Source: Brachynemurus nebulosus (Eukaryota; Arthropoda; Insecta; Neuroptera; Myrmeleontidae). From it: a stretch of 64,000 nt of DNA. The notes beneath the pieces are model-generated. The model saw only the letters and a program-made list of their open reading frames with translations. It had not been told where the DNA came from and made no database searches. The stretch covers positions 1,852,501-1,916,500 of the forward strand of contig JAPWDM010000024.1 in NCBI GenBank assembly GCA_035578155.1, read 5' to 3'. Position numbers and translations under genes: made by a program. Below, piece after piece: positions 25,220 through 36,800 of the stretch (position 1 is the stretch's first letter; each line of letters opens with the position of its first letter).

Positions 25220-25418
25220 TGTTACGCATCGACCAGAAAAAGGGTAATGCATAATGTTCGCAAATCGCTAAAACTATATCGTATGTATGAATGCATTTAG
25301 AATCAACATAAATCCGTACATACCCCTTCTAAGGAGCAGCCCACATCTCCAAAAGGACCCACACGCCACCGCATCTCAAAAGCGGGAAGTTCAATTCCAT
25401 CAAGACGCCCGATTAACA
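25220..25418 (+). repeat. 3' LTR of the Gypsy element, internally deleted
   Basis: 199 bp against 814 bp for the 5' copy. The outer ~90 bp (TGTTACGC... to TTTAGAATCAACAT) and inner ~110 bp (AAATCCGTACATACC... to GATTAACA) match the 5' LTR, with about 615 bp missing between them. The terminal CA and the TAAC duplication are intact, so the deletion happened after integration or the two ends were reverse transcribed differently. Confidence 0.92.
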
Positions 25419-25535
25419 TAACTGTGTATAGCCTTGCAAAATTAGTTATAATCGAAGAAAAAAAAACCTTGTTCAATTACTAGTCAATGCTGTCTTGAAA
25501 AAGTGTGTAAAATGTATTTTTTTGCAAAATGCTGT

Positions 25536-26706
25536 AGGGTTGATCGGGGTAATTGTGAACGGCGCCTATAATTTCTAAAATAACATTAATGTTGTTAAAG
25601 ATCAACTCTTAGTATATTTTTCTGTCCTTTCTTAATATGCTATTAAAATTTGATAACAATTCTCCAGGTATTAGTATCTTTTTTTTTTTTATTTTGAAAA
25701 AGCCCTTGCAAAATTCTGTGTATCTTACCTCGATCAATCCTCAAAAAAACTTTTTTTTTAAATACATTTTGTTTTTTTAAAAGGTAAGAAATGGTTAAAA
25801 GTACTTTTAAAGAAGTGGTCTAAACCCTGAGAGGGTTCCTTATTAACTGCTAAAGAAATTGGACAATTTATTACCAATTTTAAAATCAGGGGGTAATTGT
25901 GAACGTCATTCACAAATGCCCTCATTCGGTCAAAAATTTCAGTAGTGATTTTTTCAGAGTTGAAAATGTTCATGACGATGGTGGTGACATTGTTGAACAA
26001 GTTTCCGTTGTACAAACAATACAAAAAAAAAAATTGTGTAAAGAGCGATATGTTTTGTGTATCAATCTACGAAATCATTGCTGTGCTCCCTTACCCAATA
26101 ACAACCTGGGTACAAAAAATTACTTGTTTTCAATGTCTCTGTGAGTGTCCAAGGGGAGTAGGATTAACATAAAACCATTTTTTTTTTATTTACAGTATTA
26201 GGTCTAATAGATTGTTGTTTTTTGTTCATGTAAACTAAATGTATTTCCTTGAAAAATCCTCATTTTCCTTATTTTTGTGTGAAAATAATGTAATTTTTTA
26301 ATTTTTTATATGATAAAATGACAAAATATCATCAAAATATCATCTTTAGCTTGTAATAAATTTGTTCCTACAATTTTTGTTATTTTTATTTAACTTTGAT
26401 TTTTTGTACAAATTTGAGGTACGGGTAACTTGCATTAAATAAAGAGAAATTGTGACCGCTAAAGTATGATAAAAAATTTGAAAGTGGGGTAAATGTGAAG
26501 AATTTGAGTTGGGCTATACTCTGATGTACCTCACTTCTCTTGTAATCCATTCTAAATAATTTTTCTGATGGCATTCACTTTTACCTTAAAATTCATTAGA
26601 TTTGCAAAACCGTACCGGGAAAATGTGTAAAAATACTTAAAACAACGCTTTTATCTCAATTCATCTCATTCATTCAAAATCCCTTCACAATTACCTTGGT
26701 CAACCC
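25536..26706 (+). mobile_element. TIR element, copy A
   Basis: Starts AGGGTTGATCGGGGTAATTG and ends with the near-complement (CAATTACCTTGGTCAACCC). A second copy lies in opposite orientation at 27655-28961, including identical-looking 62- and 61-codon open frames (26386-26574 minus; 27886-28071 plus). The terminal word GGGGTAATTGTGAA recurs inside the element (for example at 25889 and, with changes, 26484). No transposase is recognisable, so it is non-autonomous or strongly decayed; family not assigned. Confidence 0.75.
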
Positions 26707-27654
26707 GATTTTTTTTTTTTTTTGAGAAATTGTGTCCACTGACTTCAAAAATAGTGTATTGGGAAAAATGTGATATAATTTTTACGTACAGGGCCAATCT
26801 TTCACAACGAGGAGAACCCCCAAAGGCTCTCTCTCCTAGATTTTTATTCCGATTGACTTAGAACTTTTGAAAAATATTCTAGACATATTGTACTATTACA
26901 TAATAAAGAAAAATAAAAAAAATGGGTTTTTAGAAATTATCCGCCACCCACGTAACCCCTTAAGAAGCGTGTTCTTTTAATTTTTGTTAAAACTTTACCG
27001 AGGACGGAAAAACGACTCGACCGATCGAATTAAATATTTACCAGGTTTTTAGACTTATATTCAGCTAAAAAAAGCCTACAATCATTGGTACTTTTTGCAA
27101 TAATGGTATATTTAATTGTGATTTTTGACGACTCATACCAAACCATTCGTGTTGGTAATAATTTCTGAAAAATTAAAGCCAAGTAGCCGTTGGTTTTAGA
27201 CAAAAAATTAAAATATGTTTTGTTCAATTTGTCACGTCCTCCTCTATGTTATGTATACAATATAATTACTTCATAGTTTTATAACCAATGCGGACAAATG
27301 ATCATTATACAATTTTATTGCATATAACAATATGCAATAAAATTGTGTAAGTTATTAACTTTTATTTTAAGTACTTTGTAAAATGTTTAAAAGTAGTTTC
27401 ATTACCTATGACATAAAATATCATTCAATTTCATGGACGATAAATATCTTTTGAAAATATTCCTAAATATTAATTAATACATATTTATTATTATTAGTGT
27501 TCAATATTAAAACTGGCAGAGTGGGACACATTGGTGTTTGTCTGTCTTTCACAGGTAATTTTCTTTGAAATTGCTCAACATAAAAGACTGAGAGAGTGTA
27601 ACTGGTTAAGTGTGTATAACTGTATGTGGTATTCGGCTCCGGCGGCTTACAGCT
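26707..27654. other. Spacer between inverted element copies
   Basis: About 950 bp with no supported gene. A short inverted repeat of TTTTATTGCATAT-type sequence lies near 27317-27342. The 65-66 codon open frames here have no recognisable domain. Confidence 0.5.
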
Positions 27655-28961
27655 AGGGTTGACCGGGGTAACTGTGAATGGATTTTCATGTGGTGATAAA
27701 AGCGTTGTTTTAAGTATTTTTTATTTTATGTATCACATAATGGTTGATTTATTTTTAATTTCACGTTATTCAGGATACACCACACAAATTTTGAGCAAAT
27801 TCGTATGGAAAACAAAAATTTTATAAGCCATTCACATTTCCTCGGTGTGGTTTTGCAAATCTTATGAATTTTGGGGTAAAAGTGAATGCCATCAGAAAAA
27901 TTATTTAGAATGGATTACAAGAGAAGTGAGGTACATCAGAGTATAGCCCAACTCAAATTCTTCACATTTACCCCACTTTCAAATTTTTCACCATACTTTA
28001 GCGGTCACAATTTCTCTTTATTTAATGCAAGTTATGCATACCTCAAATTTGTACAAAAAGATCAAGGTTAAATAAAAATATCAAAAATTGTACGAACAAA
28101 TTTATTACAAGCTAAAAATGATATTATCGATGATATTTTGTCATTTTATCAAATAAAAAATCAAAAAATTACAAGATTTTCACACAAAAACAAGGAAAAT
28201 GAGACTTTTTTAAGGGAATACATTTAGTTAACATGAATAAAAAACAACAATCTATTAGGTATAATACTGTAGAAGAAAAAAAAATGGTTTTGTGTTAATC
28301 CTACTGCTCTTGGACACTCACAGAGACATTGAAAACAAGTAATTTTTCTGTTTTTGTAAGTTGTTATTGGGCAAGGGAGCTTAGCAATGATTTCGTAGAT
28401 TGATACACAAATTATATCGCTGTTTACACAATTTTTTTTTTCTTTTTTTGTATTGTTTGTAAACGGAAACTTATAAAGTAATGTCATCACCATCTTCATC
28501 AACATTTTCAACTCTGAAAAGAACACTACTGAAATTTTTGACCGAATGGGGGCATTTGTAAATGACGTTCACAATTACCCCACAATTTTAAAATCATGGG
28601 GTAATTGTGAATTGATAATAAATTGTCCAGTTTCTTTAGCAGTTAATAAGGAGCCCTCTGAGGGTTTAGACCACTTCTGTAGAAGTACTTCTAACCATTT
28701 CTTACATTTTAAAAAATAAAATGTATTTAAAAAAAATTTTTTTGAGGATTGTTCGAAGTAAGATACAAAAAATTTTGCAAGGGTTTTTTAAAAATAAAAA
28801 AAAGATACTATTACTTGGAGAATAGTTATCAAATTTTAATAGCATATTAAGAAAGGACAGAAAAATATACTAAGAGTTGATTTTTAACAATATTAATGTT
28901 ATTTTAGAAATTATAGGCTCTGTTCACAATTGCCCCAATTCACAATTACCCCGGTCAACCT
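27655..28961 (-). mobile_element. TIR element, copy B (inverted)
   Basis: Inverted, diverged copy of 25536-26706. It starts AGGGTTGACCGGGGTAACTG and ends CAATTACCCCGGTCAACCT. It is somewhat longer (about 1.31 kb against 1.17 kb). Internal landmarks in both copies are a GGGTAATTGTGAA block next to an ATTGTCCA block and a serine/lysine/phenylalanine-rich open frame starting MPSEKLFRMDY. Whether the open frames were ever translated is unknown. Confidence 0.75.
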
Positions 28962-29118
28962 TATTTTTTTACGTGAGTGGTGCTTATGGTAAGGAATGTT
29001 CGAAGATGTAGATACTAGACCTCCATATTCTATATAATATCAGAGATATAGGGATATCTTCCCTAAAGTTATTCGAATAATCGAATAAGTGGAATATCTT
29101 AATCCTAACTAATATTAT

Positions 29119-30029
29119 CCCTAGAATCATACGTTGGTCTACGAGAAACGTTAATCATACATCAGCGTCATTTTGACGAATGGACTTTTTACGGAGAGTT
29201 TTAGAGTTTATTTGCAAAAAACATTCTTTTTACATAGCAATACTACAAAAGCGAAAAAAATATTTACAAAAATTGGATTTGCAAAAATTTTTTAATATAA
29301 ATATTTATTAATTTTTTTAATTTTTTTATCAAAGCATATTTTCATTATAAAAATTAAAAAATAGATAAATACATCAATTGTATCATAAGACATGTCTTTC
29401 AAATAATTAATTTGTGAACTATTATGAGTCGGTGAACATGTGTGACTTAACAGAATGCGAAATTTCTCGGTCACAAATATTCCCGTAGATATATGTAGTT
29501 ATTTCCTGATTAGGCACATTTGTAAATTTTCTAAAATTTGTTAGTAATTTTTCGAATAGGGTCTAAAAAAATGATAAAATTAAATTACTTTCCACAAAAT
29601 AAATTCTTAATCTTTTATTAAGTCACTTGAAACACATTCTTTGGTTTTCGATTCAATATATTAAAACTTCAGTATTTTGTCGTCTCTCTAAGTCAAACAG
29701 CTGTAATCACCTTTCATATTATCATTACCATTGAAGAAATTAATCATAACATTCACATCTTTAATAAATTTTAGAAAAATTAGGAAAACTTTTATATGTA
29801 AAGTACAAAAAACATCGGTTAATCATACATCGTCGTCCTTTTGACGTACACTATTTCAATACAAACAAAACAACAGCAACTCTAAACAAAATTTATACAT
29901 TTGCTGTGTTATAATAACAAATAAATTATATAACAGAAGTTTCACAGCAAGCAGGAAACGACAAGTTGTAGTATTGGAGCAGGTAGAGAAGTTCGTTCGT
30001 CATTTTGACGAGTACGTATGATTCTAGGG
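29119..30029. mobile_element. piggyBac-like MITE
   Basis: Ends are perfect 15-bp inverted repeats CCCTAGAATCATACG and CGTATGATTCTAGGG, and TTAT flanks both (29115-29118, 30030-30033). piggyBac elements start CCCTAGA and duplicate TTAA, so this is the same arrangement with a one-base variant target. The subterminal CGTCATTTTGACG palindrome, present near both ends, also fits. 911 bp, no transposase. Confidence 0.88.
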
Positions 30030-30036
30030 TTATAAA

Positions 30037-30890
30037 TGTGAAAGTGAGTTTGTTTGTTTGTTTGACAAGTTTTTACGCCTCAACGGCTTAACCAATCAAC
30101 TTGAAACTTTGCATACACATAGATTGCGGGACAGAGGTGGTTATAGACTACTTCTTATCTCGGGAAAACATTTCATTCCCGAGGGAAAACGTATTAAATT
30201 ACAACAGCTGACTATCGAAAAACGGATAATTGATTTCAAACTTTGTATATTGTTCACAGAAGGGATGAAAAAGGACACAGACTATTTTTTGCCCCGGGAA
30301 AATATCTTAATCCCGTGGGAAATTCCATTTCTGTGGAAAAATTTGTTTTATATGAAACAAAAAAGACCCTTTAAGTTTGTTCAAACTTTACATATTGTTA
30401 GCAGAAAGAAGAATATACAACGATAAACATAGGTTACTTTTTACTTCGGACAAAATATTTCATTCCCAAGGGAAAATGTATTTAAAACGAGACAATGAAA
30501 TAACGACAACTGACTGTTAACAAACGAATGATTGATTTCAAACACTGCATACTGTTTACAGAGGGTCCGAAAAAGGACACAAATTACTTTCTACCCCGGG
30601 AAAATATCTATCTAAATCTTGCTTGAAATTTTGGGTACGCGTTATTCCCGTGGGAAAATATATTAAAACGATATAAAATAAATCATTGAGATCATTCGAA
30701 CTTTGCATATTGTTAAAAGAATGTTATAATCTACTTTTTACACGGCGAAAACATTTTATTTCTGTGGGAAAATTTCCAAGAAAAAAGTAACATTTCTTAA
30801 CAGTGACGCGATGAAGATACACTTTATACGTTTTAACTAGATGTCATAATTTCAAAAGCCACATGAGCGAAGCTTCGGGTAAATGCTGGT
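30037..30890 (+). repeat. Diverged ~145-bp tandem repeat of an insect repeat family
   Basis: About five degenerate units, each with a CCCGGGAAAATAT...ATTCCCGTGGGAAAA core (near 30162, 30295, 30448, 30595 and 30743), preceded by an AACGGCTTAACCAATCAACTTG-like lead. The end AGCTTCGGGTAAATGCTGGT is a common terminus of this repeat family in insect genomes, from memory. The 122-codon open frame here is not a gene. A related array lies at 45533-46010. Confidence 0.7.
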
Positions 30891-31398
30891 ATTTAAATAA
30901 ATATAAAATCAGAACAATACAGAATTTCTGAATGTTCTGATTTCAAATATTATTGAAAGATGAACAGGCGTTCATCAATAAAAATCAGGCATTCAATAAA
31001 CATCAATATTTATTTTTTAAAACCATAACTAAGCTAAATAAAGATATAATCTGTCTGGTAGATCGTGAGTTCAAAATCGGCCGGGGGAGATATTACCTTA
31101 CCGCATTATTTCTCAATAATTCATTTCTACATCAAAGTCAATAGTACCTACATTACAACGGTGCATATGGCCTTAGCTGTTGCTCACCTAATCAATAGAA
31201 AAAAATGATATAATCCTTTTGAAACTGAGAATTAAGGCTTATCTCGCAGGACGAAAATTTATTTGTCAGGTAAAATATTTTATCTACGACTACCATGAAA
31301 TTGCTTGTTTATTGTACAAAATACTATCTAGATAAGCTACGTTTTACATATCCAGCCATATCCAACTGTAGAAAAAATGGCTCTTTACATCACTGAGT

Positions 31399-33183
31399 AC
31401 ACTCAGGGAAATTACACATCAAATATGTGTCCTCCCAACCAAATTGTATTGTCCTATATGAGCAACGAAATCATTTGGTTCTAGAAACAATATGAAATTT
31501 TTGGAATTACATTGTTGTATTAACATATGGAAATTGTTAATTTTATCATTTTAATTTAGTTATTTCGTTCATACTAAATCGTTGTCACAACACACAATTT
31601 TAGTTAAATCAGCTATACAATATATACGCTTTAACAATATTATCATGTTGTAATAAGGCGTTTATTTATTTTAGCAAAATGAGCATAAGAGACAATCTAA
31701 ATAAATAATAGAATTGAAGGAATAAATCTATATTATTAAATTACCATTATCGGTTAATTAAATTAATCAATAAAAGTGATTATTTTAATTATATACTTTA
31801 ACTTAGAAAACTATTTAATATACTTACCTATCGACTACTTATAACCTGTAATAACACTCAATAAAAAAAGATGACATGCTTAAATTATGTAAATAAAATA
31901 AGCAATAAAAATAGAAAAGTCGTAATTTATTCATTTTCATTTAAACTACCAGTATTTATTTTATAAAAAATCACGAACAAACACAATATAAATAATATTC
32001 CTTTTGTTTAGCATGTGCAGAAAAGCCACTCAACCGTGAATGTAGTGAATTTTCTTCAAAATATTTGCAGTTATTTGTAACTCGATCTGGAATACTTCCT
32101 CCTCTTCAGTTAATGTTTAAATGAGAGCGTCTTGATTAGGATAAATGCAAATTCACCATAAAAACTTCACTATTAGCGATTGCCTATAAGAAAAAAAATA
32201 AGATAAAAAGTAAAAGCTTTAACTAAAATAAATTAAAATTATAAAAAAACAATATTACGTTTTAAGTAACAAAAAATTAATTTTAACAATTATGTTTAAA
32301 TACAGGTTAATAATTAAACAAGTAAAAATTTATTATTGATTTTAAATGCCTGAAACTTGAATGTGAAAAAAACTGTGTCCTTAACCTTATTTTGTTTAAA
32401 TATTTAAATACTGTCTTAAAAAAGAAACAATTTAAAAAAAAATATTCGTATACCTAAAAAATTAGAATCAGTTCTGATGACTCCGTATTAGCAAATTTTC
32501 AATCTCTGACAATATGGATTTCGTTGTAAGCAAATTGTAACTAAACGAAAAGCTACATTGCATTTAATGCTTCTCCATGCTCTCTCTGCATTATTCATTT
32601 CACGAAAATTTTTTTGTTGAAATTGCAACTGTAAAGATAAGTCAAAAGAATAAAAAAATATATAAATTTATTTAGAAATCGTTACGTACCTTTCTTAAAA
32701 AGTCAGAAACATTTTATATATAAAATATTTTTATTAATTTTAATTTTAACCTGTAAACGCCTTGCACAACCGAAATCAAACAAACAATAAAATAAAATGG
32801 CCGCTGAAATAACACGTGATCAAAAGCCAACAAACAACTTTGACAATCTGTATGGATATGGAAGTTAATACAAACTTATATCTATTGTTGGTAAATTAAT
32901 ATAGTTAATTTAACGTTTTTATATTGTTAGTTGATAAATTTTAATGGTTGTTGCATCCAGTTCTTCGATGCTTCAATTTCAATCATATTATATAGCATAT
33001 ACAACCAAACATATAGGTAGTTCAAACATATATTTTAATTATTTCATGTCTAGTATTTGGAGCAAACAATATTATTAAACTGAAAATATATTTAATTCTA
33101 CAGACTATTTTATAGTCAGTCCAAATAAATATTTCTAAACATGACCATATCGCTAATTTTACTATATCAATTTCTCTGAGTGT
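31399..33183. mobile_element. 1.8 kb non-autonomous TIR element
   Basis: ACACTCAGGGAAATT at the left and AATTTCTCTGAGTGT at the right are inverted repeats with one mismatch. Flanks ACTGAGT (31392-31398) and ACTGAAT (33184-33190) could be a 7-bp target duplication with one mismatch. No open frame with a recognisable domain; the interior is AT-rich. The superfamily is not assigned. Confidence 0.6.
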
Positions 33184-33190
33184 ACTGAAT

Positions 33191-34150
33191 CGAACATATT
33201 AACATATGTTTCCTAGAGATACCACAGGCATTAAATTGTGAAGCATGACTTCATTTTACTAAACTCAACTTGTAAATACGGAGACTTGTTTATAAATATT
33301 AGATAAACCAATTAAACCATTAAATTAATTGTTCGACCGCCATTAAAGTAATCCCATCAGTCAATTTTTTGCTTCAGTTTCTTAATGTATTTGTAATACA
33401 CGCATTCTTTCTAGTCCATTATCTCCTCAATGTTTTACATGCATGTAAATATTAAAAATAACAAAGATTACTACACTTTTATTAATTCTTATAATTATTA
33501 TCAATAAGCGCGGTAGCGCGTCGGCAAGTTCTCACCAGCCGTACGTGCACCAAGCTATATTTACACGAACCATTTCAAGCCATTTTTGACCCCCTTAAAA
33601 CTCTAGTTCTATTTGTTGTATTGAATTAAAATTTGGCATACACAATAACGCACTTGAAATCACTCTCAATTTCAAATTTCATCGATCTAACTTTCGTAGT
33701 TCCTGAGTTATAGGTCTCCAAAAATCGACAATTTTGGCACTCACTCACTCACTCACTCACTGAGGGATCATCAAAACCTCTGGCCTATTTCCAGTGAACC
33801 TAGGAAATTGAAATTCAGTCAGAATATAGATCTTAGTCTTACAATAAAGGAAAAAATCTAAAATCATAACATTTTTCGTTATTTTCGTTATTTGTACCCT
33901 TTCTTTGGAAAAATACAGAGCAATTTTATACAAAAAAAAAAATATTACTCAAAGCCTTCCTAAATATTTAAATATACTAGTTGCCGGTAACTATGAAAAA
34001 GAAATAATTATTTATAGCAACAAATTACCTACTATGAATCGTATAAATATTTTCACCTATTATGATTCATAAATATCAAAAATAATTTAATTTACAAAAA
34101 TTTGGAGTAAAATATTTGGTTTACGATAGCCATGGAAATGATTTTTCAAA
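33191..34150. other. Noncoding stretch with (CACT)n
   Basis: No gene. A CACT repeat at about 33738-33765 follows an AAATTTCATCGATCTAACTT-type block resembling the 3' part of common insect interspersed repeats. The rest is AT-rich. Confidence 0.5.
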
Positions 34151-34530
34151 GTGAAGGTACAATTCAGTCATGATTTAATTTATGACTTAGAACCTGTGAA
34201 AACTAAGTTCAAAATTTTCAGTCGGGCTTACGTATACAGGGAACAATTCCCACTTTGTTTGGCGTACGCTATAACGATTCATAAAAGTCAAGGTTTAAGT
34301 CTGGATAGTGCCCTTTTAGATATTGGCTTATGAATATTCGCATGTGCTCAGGCATAGGTTGCACTATCCAGAGTAAGACATCTCCAAGGTGTTCACTTAA
34401 TAAATTTTGACCCGAGTCAGATTAAAGCACAATAAAGTGCCATAGAAGAGTACAATAGGCTTAGATCTTTGTATCGAAGAGATCTAAACAAAATTATCCT
34501 TAAAAAGAACAAAATTCGAAAAATTCCGGA
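34151..34530 (+). pseudogene. Helitron/Pif1-type helicase C-terminal relic
   Basis: The frame 34151-34333 contains FPLCLAYAITIHKSQGLSLD, the conserved late motif of Pif1-family SF1 helicases found in Helitron Rep-Hel proteins (usually QFPLxLAYAxTIxKSQG). After a stop, other frames carry the expected continuation: an ALSRVRHLQG-like stretch, then NFDPSQIKA and EYNRLRSLYRRDL. Several stops and frameshifts break it, and no Rep nuclease or earlier helicase motif is present. I read it as the tail of a dead Helitron or of a Pif1-like gene copy. Confidence 0.75.
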
Positions 34531-34733
34531 CAGAGAGTGGATTTTGCGACTAAATTTTATCGCTGTTCAAATACCAAATGAATCCTATAGTAAAAGACCC
34601 AGTGAAAAACGTAAAAATGAAACTAAATTAGACTGCAAATCGAAAAAAAGAAATAAGTACTGCTTCCTTACTATCCTACTATCTAAATTGAACCAGTTTG
34701 TATTAAACTACATTTCTTACAAAAAGTCGTGAA

Positions 34734-35179
34734 ATCCCACGAAAAACATAAATGTGAAAAATGGGCAAGTTCTAATATGTATTGTGTTAGCCTGAAAAAG
34801 AATTGAAATCAAAATAAACTGTCAAGTTCCAAACATATTTTTCGTGCAAAATCGAAATAAGATAAATTGTTTTAAAAAATATACATCAAGCTTTTTTAAG
34901 GTAAATAATAGAAATTTTTCATTAGAACTTGGGGAGTTTTTAACACCAAGTAATACATGATAAATGAATAAAAACTCGCCATGTTCTAATGAAAAATTTC
35001 TATTATTTACCTTAAAAAAGCTTGATGTATATTTTTTAAAACAATTTATCTTATTTCGATTTTGCACGAAAAATATGTTTGGAACTTGACAGTTTATTTT
35101 TTTATTTCAATTCTTTTTCAGGCTAACACAATACATATTAGAACTTGCCCATTTTTCACATTTATGTTTTTCGTGGGAT
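34734..35179. repeat. 446-bp near-perfect inverted repeat (long hairpin)
   Basis: Arms of about 206-212 bp (34734-34939 and 34968-35179) are nearly identical in reverse complement and separated by a loop of under 30 bp. Landmarks: ATCCCACGAAAAACAT at the left end and its complement at the right. The 81-codon minus-strand frame within it is a by-product. The arms have diverged so little that the structure is recent or maintained. Confidence 0.93.
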
Positions 35180-36100
35180 ATATTATACAGTGATATACAC
35201 GATATACATATTATAGGCTGAGTGCGTGATGGCAACGACATCTATAATATACATTTTTCCGGGCTCATTAACGGATATAAATAATGGTAAGCGTGGAAAT
35301 AAATAAATTTAAAATATTTTTAAACAAACCGTAAAATCTAAATACAAATGTTTGCTATTTACAATTAATTTTTTTTATAAATAAATTTGAACAATTTGAT
35401 TTGTTCAGTTTGAACAATAAAATACTGGATGAAGTATAACAGTTATATTAAAAAAGTAATTAAACAATTTTCGACGTTAATATGGATATAATTATCAAGA
35501 CAGTATTTCCTTCCAACCTCAGACTATGCAGAGCAAAAAGTTACTGGTGCCGGTGAAGTACGTCAGGGTAATTCGAGAATTAAGAAATGCTGGTTCATCT
35601 AAAAATGATCAAATAAATCATTTAGTTTAATGTAGAGTCATAAGACAAACATCAATAACTTTAACTCCTTATGAAACATTATTTCATGTGACTATGTGAG
35701 TTAAAATACATCAAATATTTTTAATTCTGTATTTATAGATTGACGTGTAGACGTTAATATTGTTGACAGATAAATAAGGAATGACATATTAGTTGAAACT
35801 GCGTTTATAATCAAAGTGAATCAATGTAAATATATTTATTTAACATTTTTTATTATACTATAAACACATATGAGCCCGTATTGTTGCTTGTTTTCTCCAC
35901 TACTCACGCTGCAATCGATTTAATTGTCCCCATCATATACTTCGCACGCTACCTATATTAGAATCTGTACAGAAATTTTACCTAGCAACTGGATGTTTAC
36001 GTTTGTTTTCAATAAATTTCAAATACTACATAATTTTAATGTATTGGTATTTGTAGATTTGTACCAAATTTTTATCGTTTATTGTGAATTTCATGTTAGT

Positions 36101-36252
36101 CGTAGATAATGTATAGTACGTAACTCGGTTGTAAGGCATATTACACACTCGCGCAATTACGCACTCGCCGCTACGCGGCTCTTGCGTAACTTTTCCGCTC
36201 GTGTGTAATATGCAACTTACAAGCTCAATCACGTAATATACTATTGTCTACC
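36101..36252. repeat. ~150-bp hairpin-forming MITE-like repeat
   Basis: GTAGATAATGTATAGTACGTA at the left and a diverged complement at the right (ending ATACTATTGTCTAC) pair across the stretch. Inner parts also pair (GCATATTACACAC with GTGTGTAATATGC). GC-rich around the loop (CGCTACGCGGC). No coding content. Confidence 0.7.
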
Positions 36253-36689
36253 TTCATATCCTATTATAACATTTTATAAAAACGTATGAATTATACAGAA
36301 CACTGTGTACTCGAGTATGACTTGCACTTAATGAATTTTTATTATTAATATTAACAGTTTGATAAAATTGAAAAAATTGACAAAATTTTAAATGTTTTCT
36401 TCAATACCTTATTTCTAATAAATAATCGTAAACATTTATAAGTAATCTGTGTAGGTATATTGTGTAGGTACAACGTATATTATCAAGTTAATGAAAAAAC
36501 CAAGAACAAAATATGAAAAGAATCAGTTTTTCTTCTATTTTTGCTTTTAATTTAAATTTTTAGAACACTACGTATAATGTTTATAAGCTGCAGGACGTGG
36601 ATGTCTTTTCAAAGTCGTTACGCGAGAACAATTTTGAAGAATTTGTGCTGGAAATTTTATTAATTTTTTTATTTTTAAGTATGCTGTCT

Positions 36690-36800
36690 TGACCCAGGTA
36701 ATAAGTTATCACCAACACCAAATTTTGTTAAAACCCGTCCAGTAGTTTTTGGGTGATACGTGAACCAACAGACAGACAAAAAAATTAAAAATCGCTATTT
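36690..36800 (-). repeat. Fragment of the 45.5 kb repeat family, reverse orientation
   Basis: Reads as the reverse complement of the start of the array at 45533-45670: a ATAAGTTATCACCAACACCA block, then CCCGTCCAGTAGTTTTTGGG, then an ACAGACAGAC tract. Part of the same insect interspersed repeat. Confidence 0.65.

Larger units (their letters stand above)
11709..25422 (+). mobile_element. Degenerate Gypsy-type LTR retrotransposon with env
   Basis: A complete but decayed provirus-like element in the + orientation. The two LTRs begin TGTTACGCATCG and end in ATTAACA (ATTAATA in the left copy), and are flanked by a perfect 4-bp target duplication, TAAC (11709-11712 and 25419-25422). A tRNA-Leu type primer-binding site follows the left LTR and a purine tract precedes the right one. 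The coding order gag, protease, RT, RNase H, integrase, env is that of Ty3/Gypsy elements. Frameshifts and stops interrupt every gene except the integrase body, so the copy is not functional. The 4.2 kb between PBS and gag is unusually long and contains a hAT element, a palindrome and a pogo-like end. The Gypsy lineage within the family is not assigned. Confidence 0.93.

Noticed and set aside
30058..30426. 122-codon gene
   Set aside because: It spans two units of a diverged tandem repeat; the sequence follows the repeat.
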